Shown here piece by piece: positions 60,239-64,000 of a DNA stretch of 64,000 nt (within the stretch, counting starts at the first letter, position 1; every line of letters starts with the position of its first letter). Location of the stretch: the NCBI RefSeq assembly GCF_003261575.2, contig NZ_CP036175.1:248001-312000 (forward strand), given 5' to 3'. A model generated the notes under the pieces. That model worked only from the letters and a program-made list of their open reading frames with translations, had not been told where the DNA came from and made no database searches. A program made the translations under genes and the position numbers. Source of the DNA: Klebsiella huaxiensis. GTDB lineage: Bacteria > Pseudomonadota > Gammaproteobacteria > Enterobacterales > Enterobacteriaceae.

Positions 60239-61345
60239 ATGAGTGTGCTTCGTGGAGTGGTGCTGTCGGTACTGATGTTGGCGGCGGCGCAGGTGAGCGC
60301 CGCCTGCCGGTGGCCGGCCTGGGATCAGTTTAAAAAAGAGTATGTCAGCGCCGAAGGGCGGGTTATTGATCCCAGCGACTCGCGAAAAATTACCACTTCG
60401 GAAGGGCAAAGCTACGCGTTGTTCTTTGCTCTGGCGGCCAATGACCGTGACGGTTTTCGCAAGCTGTTTGAGTGGACGCAGAATAATCTTGCCGAGGGCG
60501 ATCTGCGCGCGCACCTGCCGGGCTGGCTATGGGGTAAAAAGAGCGATGACGAGTGGACGGTACTGGACAGCAACTCGGCATCGGACTCCGATTTATGGAT
60601 AGCCTGGTCGTTGCTGGAGGCTGGACGCCTGTGGGAAACGCTGCAGTACACTGAAGTCGGTAAAGCGCTGCTGGCGCGGATTGCCGATGAAGAGGTTGCG
60701 ACGGTGCCGGGGCTCGGGCCGCTGGTGCTGCCGGGTAAAGTTGGCTTTGCTGATGATGGCGGCTGGCGTTTTAACCCCAGCTACCTGCCGCCACAGCTGG
60801 CGACCTACTTTGCCGCGTTTGGCGCTCCCTGGCCGAAGATACGCGACAGCAATCTGCGCCTGCTGCTGGAGACGGCGCCAAAAGGTTTCTCGCCTGACTG
60901 GGTGCGTTACGAAAAAGGTAAAGGCTGGCAGCTGAAAGCGGATAAACCGATTATCGGCAGCTATGACGCCATTCGCGTCTATCTGTGGGTCGGTATGCTC
61001 GACGATGGCGATAAGCAAAAAGCCCGCTTGCTGGCGCGCTTTAAACCGATGGAAGCCCAGACGGTGAGTCAGGGCGTGCCGCCGGAAAAAACCAATATCG
61101 CTACCGGTAAAACCAGCGGTAATGGCCCGGTTGGCTTCTCCGCTTCGTTGCTGCCGTTCTTGCAGAATGAAGACGCCCGGGCCATTCAGCGCCAGCGCGT
61201 CGCCGATGATTACCCCGGCGCAGATGCTTACTACAGCGCGGTCCTGACCCTTTTTGGCCAGGGATGGGATCAACACCGTTTTCGCTTCACCGCCGGTGGT
61301 GAATTACGGCCTGACTGGAACCAGGAATGCACAAGTTCTCACTAA
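60239..61345 (+). CDS. bcsZ: Endo-1,4-beta-glucanase BcsZ, operon 2
   Basis: The 368-residue family 8 cellulase has a signal peptide ending VSA before ACRWPAWDQFKKEYVS, the acid Glu in TTSEGQSYALFFAL (near 54), Asp residues in SNSASDSDLWIAWSLLEAGR (near 114-116), FNPSYLPP and GSYDAIRVYLWVGM. It matches E. coli BcsZ (368 residues). The start could also be the ATG at 60236. The 3' end overlaps bcsC by 19 bases. Here bcsZ precedes bcsC, whereas in operon 1 it is last. Confidence 0.95.
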   Translation: MSVLRGVVLSVLMLAAAQVSAACRWPAWDQFKKEYVSAEGRVIDPSDSRKITTSEGQSYALFFALAANDRDGFRKLFEWTQNNLAEGDLRAHLPGWLWGKKSDDEWTVLDSNSASDSDLWIAWSLLEAGRLWETLQYTEVGKALLARIADEEVATVPGLGPLVLPGKVGFADDGGWRFNPSYLPPQLATYFAAFGAPWPKIRDSNLRLLLETAPKGFSPDWVRYEKGKGWQLKADKPIIGSYDAIRVYLWVGMLDDGDKQKARLLARFKPMEAQTVSQGVPPEKTNIATGKTSGNGPVGFSASLLPFLQNEDARAIQRQRVADDYPGADAYYSAVLTLFGQGWDQHRFRFTAGGELRPDWNQECTSSH

Positions 61346-64000
61346 GCTTATTCACGCTCTCCTTAAGCGTCGCGCTGATGCCGCTGGCGCACGCCGCGAA
61401 CACGCCGGCTCAGCAACATCTGCTGGAACAGGTTCGCCTCGGCGAGGCCAGCAATCGTGAGGATCTGGTGCGTCAGTCGCTGTACCGCCTGGAGTTGATT
61501 GATCCGAATAACCCGGACGTTGTCGCCGCGCGGATGCGCTATCTCCTGCGCCAGGGCGATACCGCCGGGGCGCAGAAACAGCTTGAGCGTCTGGCGAAAC
61601 TGGCTCCGGAATCGACGGAACTTAAAGCCTCACGTAACGAGATGGATATCAGCACCGGCGATGGGCGCCAGGAGCTACAGCAGGCCCGCCTGCTGGGCGT
61701 TGCCGGGAAAGTTGATGAAGCGATTGCTGCTTACGAGAAGTTGTTCAACGGCGTACCGAGCGATGAAAACGCGGCGATTGAGTACTGGACGCTGGTGGCG
61801 CGTCTACCATCACGTCATAACGAGGGCGTCAATCAGCTGAAAAAACTCAATGCCAGCCTGCCGGGCAACGTCCAGCTGCAAACGGCGCTGGCGAAACAGA
61901 TGTTTGGCGACAATAAGCCGGAAGAGGGATTCGCTTATCTTGAGCAGATGTCGCGCTCGGCGGCGGGCCGCGGTATTGCTGCCGACATGTGGTTTACGGA
62001 AGTGAAAAGCATGCCGGTCAGTAAGGCCAGCGTGCAGGCATTACAGCGGTTTCTGATGCAGTTCCCTACCGGTTCCGCCTCGGCGAATGCTCGGGTGCTG
62101 CTCGACCAACAGCAGACGCAGCTTAAAGATCCGACGTTCCGCGATCGTGCTGAAGGTCTGGCGGCGGTGAAAGCTGGAAAAGGTTCGGTGGCCGTCGCCG
62201 ATTTGCAGCAAGCCGTGCGGGCGGATGCCAAAGACAGCGATGCGGTTGGCGCGTTAGGGCAGGCGTACTCCCAGCGCGGCGATCGGGCGCGGGCGGTTGC
62301 TCAGTTGAGTAAAGCCATCAAAATGGACCCGGATAGCCCGAGCCGCGACAAATGGGACAGCCTGCTCAAGACCAACCGCTACTGGCTGCTGATCAAGCAG
62401 GGCGACAATGCGCTGAAAAACGGCCAGTTGGCGCAGGCGCAAAATTATTACGCTCAGGCGCAGCGAGTAGACAATACCGACAGCTATGCGGTACTGGGGT
62501 TGGGAGACGTGGCGGCGGCGCGTAAAGAAAACGCGTCGGCGGAGCGTTACTACCAGCGCGCGCTGCGTATGGATCGCGGCAATAGCCTGGCGGTGCGCGG
62601 GCTGGCGAACCTGTATCGCGCCGAATCGCCGGAAAAAGCCAGCGCCTACATTGCCAGCCTGTCGCCGGGCCAGAGGCGCAGCATTGACGATATTGAGCGC
62701 AGCCTGACTAACGATCGGCTGGAGAAACAGGCCGAATTGCTGGAGAGCCAGGGCAACTGGGCGCAGGCAGCGGAAGTACAGCGCCGAAGGTTGGCGCTGG
62801 ATCCGGATAGCGTATGGATTACCTACCGCCTGTCGCGGGATCTGGTCAGCGCGGGCAGCCGCAGCGAAGCCGATGCCCTGATGCGTGCGATGGTCAACCG
62901 CAAGCCCGGTGATGCCGACCGGATTTATGCTTATGGCCTCTACCTATCCGGTAACGATCAGGATGAGATGGCGCTGGCGCAGATTAACGCCCTATCGCGC
63001 GGGCAGTGGACGGACAATATTCGCGAGCTGGACGCGCGTTTGCAAAGCGACAAGGTTGTGCGTCAGGCGAACCAGTTGCGCGATGGCGGCCAGGAAGCGC
63101 AGGCCATTGCGCTGATCAAACAGCAGCCGACATCGGTGCGCTACGAGCTAACCCTTGCGGACTGGGCGCAGCAGCGCGGCGACAGCCGGACGGCGATAGC
63201 GGAATATCAGCAGGTCCTCGGGCAAGAGCCGAGTAACGGCGATGCGCGTCTGGGCCTTGCGGAAGTCTATCTTGCCGATGGCGATAAAAATGCCGCTCGG
63301 GCCCAGGTGGCGCAGCTCAAGGGCGAGGATGTCGACTCCATCAATATGCAGCGACGCATTGCTCTGACACAGGCGGGTCTCGGCGATAGCGTTCAGGCGC
63401 AGCAAACTTTCGCCCGTATTGTTCCGCAGGCGAAAGCCCAGCCGCCGTCGATGGAAAGCGCGCTGGTGCTACGCGATGCCGCGCGCTTCCTGGCGCAAAA
63501 CGGTGAGCCGCAGCAGGCGCTGGAGGGTTACAAAGATGCGATGGTGGCCTCCGGCGTGACCCGAGTGCGCCCGCAGGATAACGACACCTTCACGCGCCTG
63601 ACGCGTAACGATAGCCGTGATGACTGGCTGAAGCGCGGGGTGCGTAGCGATGCAGCCGATCTGTATCGTCAGCAGGATCTGAACGTCACCCTTGAACATG
63701 ATTATTGGGGATCCAGCGGCACCGGCGGCTATTCCGATCTGAAAGCGCACACCACGATGCTGCACGTGGACGCGCCGCTGGCCGACGGACGGATGTTCTT
63801 GCGTACCGACCTCGTCAATATGGATGCCGGTAGTTTTTCTACGGATAGCGACGGCAGCTACTCGCCGAGCTGGGGGACCTGTGGTGAAATCGCCTGTACT
63901 GGCGGTAGCAAACACCAAAGCGACAGCGGCGCCAGCGTCGCGGTGGGCTGGAAGAACGATACCTGGAGCGGTGATATCGGCACCACGCCGATGGGCTTTA
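61327..64000 (+). CDS. bcsC: Cellulose export protein BcsC, operon 2, 5' part
   Basis: From ATG 61327 the frame stays open to the window end (891 codons). A signal peptide (MHKFSLSLFTLSLSVALMPLAHAA) is followed by LLEQVRLGEASNREDLVRQSLYRLELIDPNNPDVVAARM and many tetratricopeptide repeats. The start of the barrel region shows LKRGVRSDAADLYRQQDLNVTLEHDYWGSSGTGGYSDL and the last residues GDIGTTPMGF, which align with about position 890 of the 1157-residue E. coli protein. The rest of the outer-membrane barrel is outside the window. Confidence 0.96.
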   Translation, partial: MHKFSLSLFTLSLSVALMPLAHAANTPAQQHLLEQVRLGEASNREDLVRQSLYRLELIDPNNPDVVAARMRYLLRQGDTAGAQKQLERLAKLAPESTELKASRNEMDISTGDGRQELQQARLLGVAGKVDEAIAAYEKLFNGVPSDENAAIEYWTLVARLPSRHNEGVNQLKKLNASLPGNVQLQTALAKQMFGDNKPEEGFAYLEQMSRSAAGRGIAADMWFTEVKSMPVSKASVQALQRFLMQFPTGSASANARVLLDQQQTQLKDPTFRDRAEGLAAVKAGKGSVAVADLQQAVRADAKDSDAVGALGQAYSQRGDRARAVAQLSKAIKMDPDSPSRDKWDSLLKTNRYWLLIKQGDNALKNGQLAQAQNYYAQAQRVDNTDSYAVLGLGDVAAARKENASAERYYQRALRMDRGNSLAVRGLANLYRAESPEKASAYIASLSPGQRRSIDDIERSLTNDRLEKQAELLESQGNWAQAAEVQRRRLALDPDSVWITYRLSRDLVSAGSRSEADALMRAMVNRKPGDADRIYAYGLYLSGNDQDEMALAQINALSRGQWTDNIRELDARLQSDKVVRQANQLRDGGQEAQAIALIKQQPTSVRYELTLADWAQQRGDSRTAIAEYQQVLGQEPSNGDARLGLAEVYLADGDKNAARAQVAQLKGEDVDSINMQRRIALTQAGLGDSVQAQQTFARIVPQAKAQPPSMESALVLRDAARFLAQNGEPQQALEGYKDAMVASGVTRVRPQDNDTFTRLTRNDSRDDWLKRGVRSDAADLYRQQDLNVTLEHDYWGSSGTGGYSDLKAHTTMLHVDAPLADGRMFLRTDLVNMDAGSFSTDSDGSYSPSWGTCGEIACTGGSKHQSDSGASVAVGWKNDTWSGDIGTTPMGF

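Overview
The window is a stretch of chromosome from an enterobacterium, most likely of the Klebsiella/Raoultella/Enterobacter group. The proteins read almost like their Escherichia coli counterparts (GlyS, CspA, YiaG, YiaF, GhrB, YiaD, BisC, YiaC, Tag, YhjY, YhjX, EptB, DppABCDF, BcsEFG and BcsRQABZC) and keep the E. coli neighbourhood order. The window also carries blocks that K-12 lacks at this place: a 2-ketogluconate operon, a ureide-type catabolic cluster, a second cellulose operon with bcsD and bcsO, an aromatic-acid transporter, and ERIC repeats. The species is inferred from gene content only.

Layout. 1-4.4 kb: 3' end of glyS, a hokA-type toxin locus with a stop at codon 3, an ABC-F ATPase, a Cys-rich YidD paralogue, cspA with its long cold-shock leader, and yiaG. 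4.6-7.2 kb: a PcaK-type aromatic-acid transporter and the lipoprotein gene yiaF. 7.2-12.5 kb: ptxS-kguE-kguK-kguT-kguD(ghrB), for import, phosphorylation and reduction of 2-ketogluconate to 6-phosphogluconate. 12.6-20.9 kb: yiaD, bisC, yiaC, tag, yhjY, yhjX (with an upstream direct repeat like the YpdB pyruvate-response site) and eptB. 21-28.3 kb: tRNA-Pro(CGG) followed by 165-bp tandem repeats carrying the tRNA 3' end, then dppABCDF and a REP/BIME array.

28.3-37.2 kb holds a cluster without a firm textbook assignment: an NCS2-like permease, a stand-alone homologue of the allophanate hydrolase C-terminal domain, carbamate kinase, YlbE-like (DUF1116) and FdrA proteins, a biuret-hydrolase-like isochorismatase-family amidase, a divergent YlbF-like (DUF2877) gene and a LysR regulator. 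FdrA/YlbE/YlbF form oxamate carbamoyltransferase in E. coli. I therefore infer a pathway that ends in carbamoyl phosphate and ATP, with an open question about the starting amide or ureide.

37.2-64 kb is given to cellulose. The first operon, bcsO-bcsQ-bcsA-bcsB-bcsC-bcsD-bcsZ, is followed by three tandem copies of an ldr toxin/rdl antisense RNA module. Then come bcsE-bcsF-bcsG on the minus strand and, divergently, bcsR-bcsQ-bcsA-bcsB-bcsZ-bcsC, the last gene running off the window. The cell thus appears able to build two cellulose synthase complexes, one BcsD-type and one BcsEFG-type with phosphoethanolamine-modified product.
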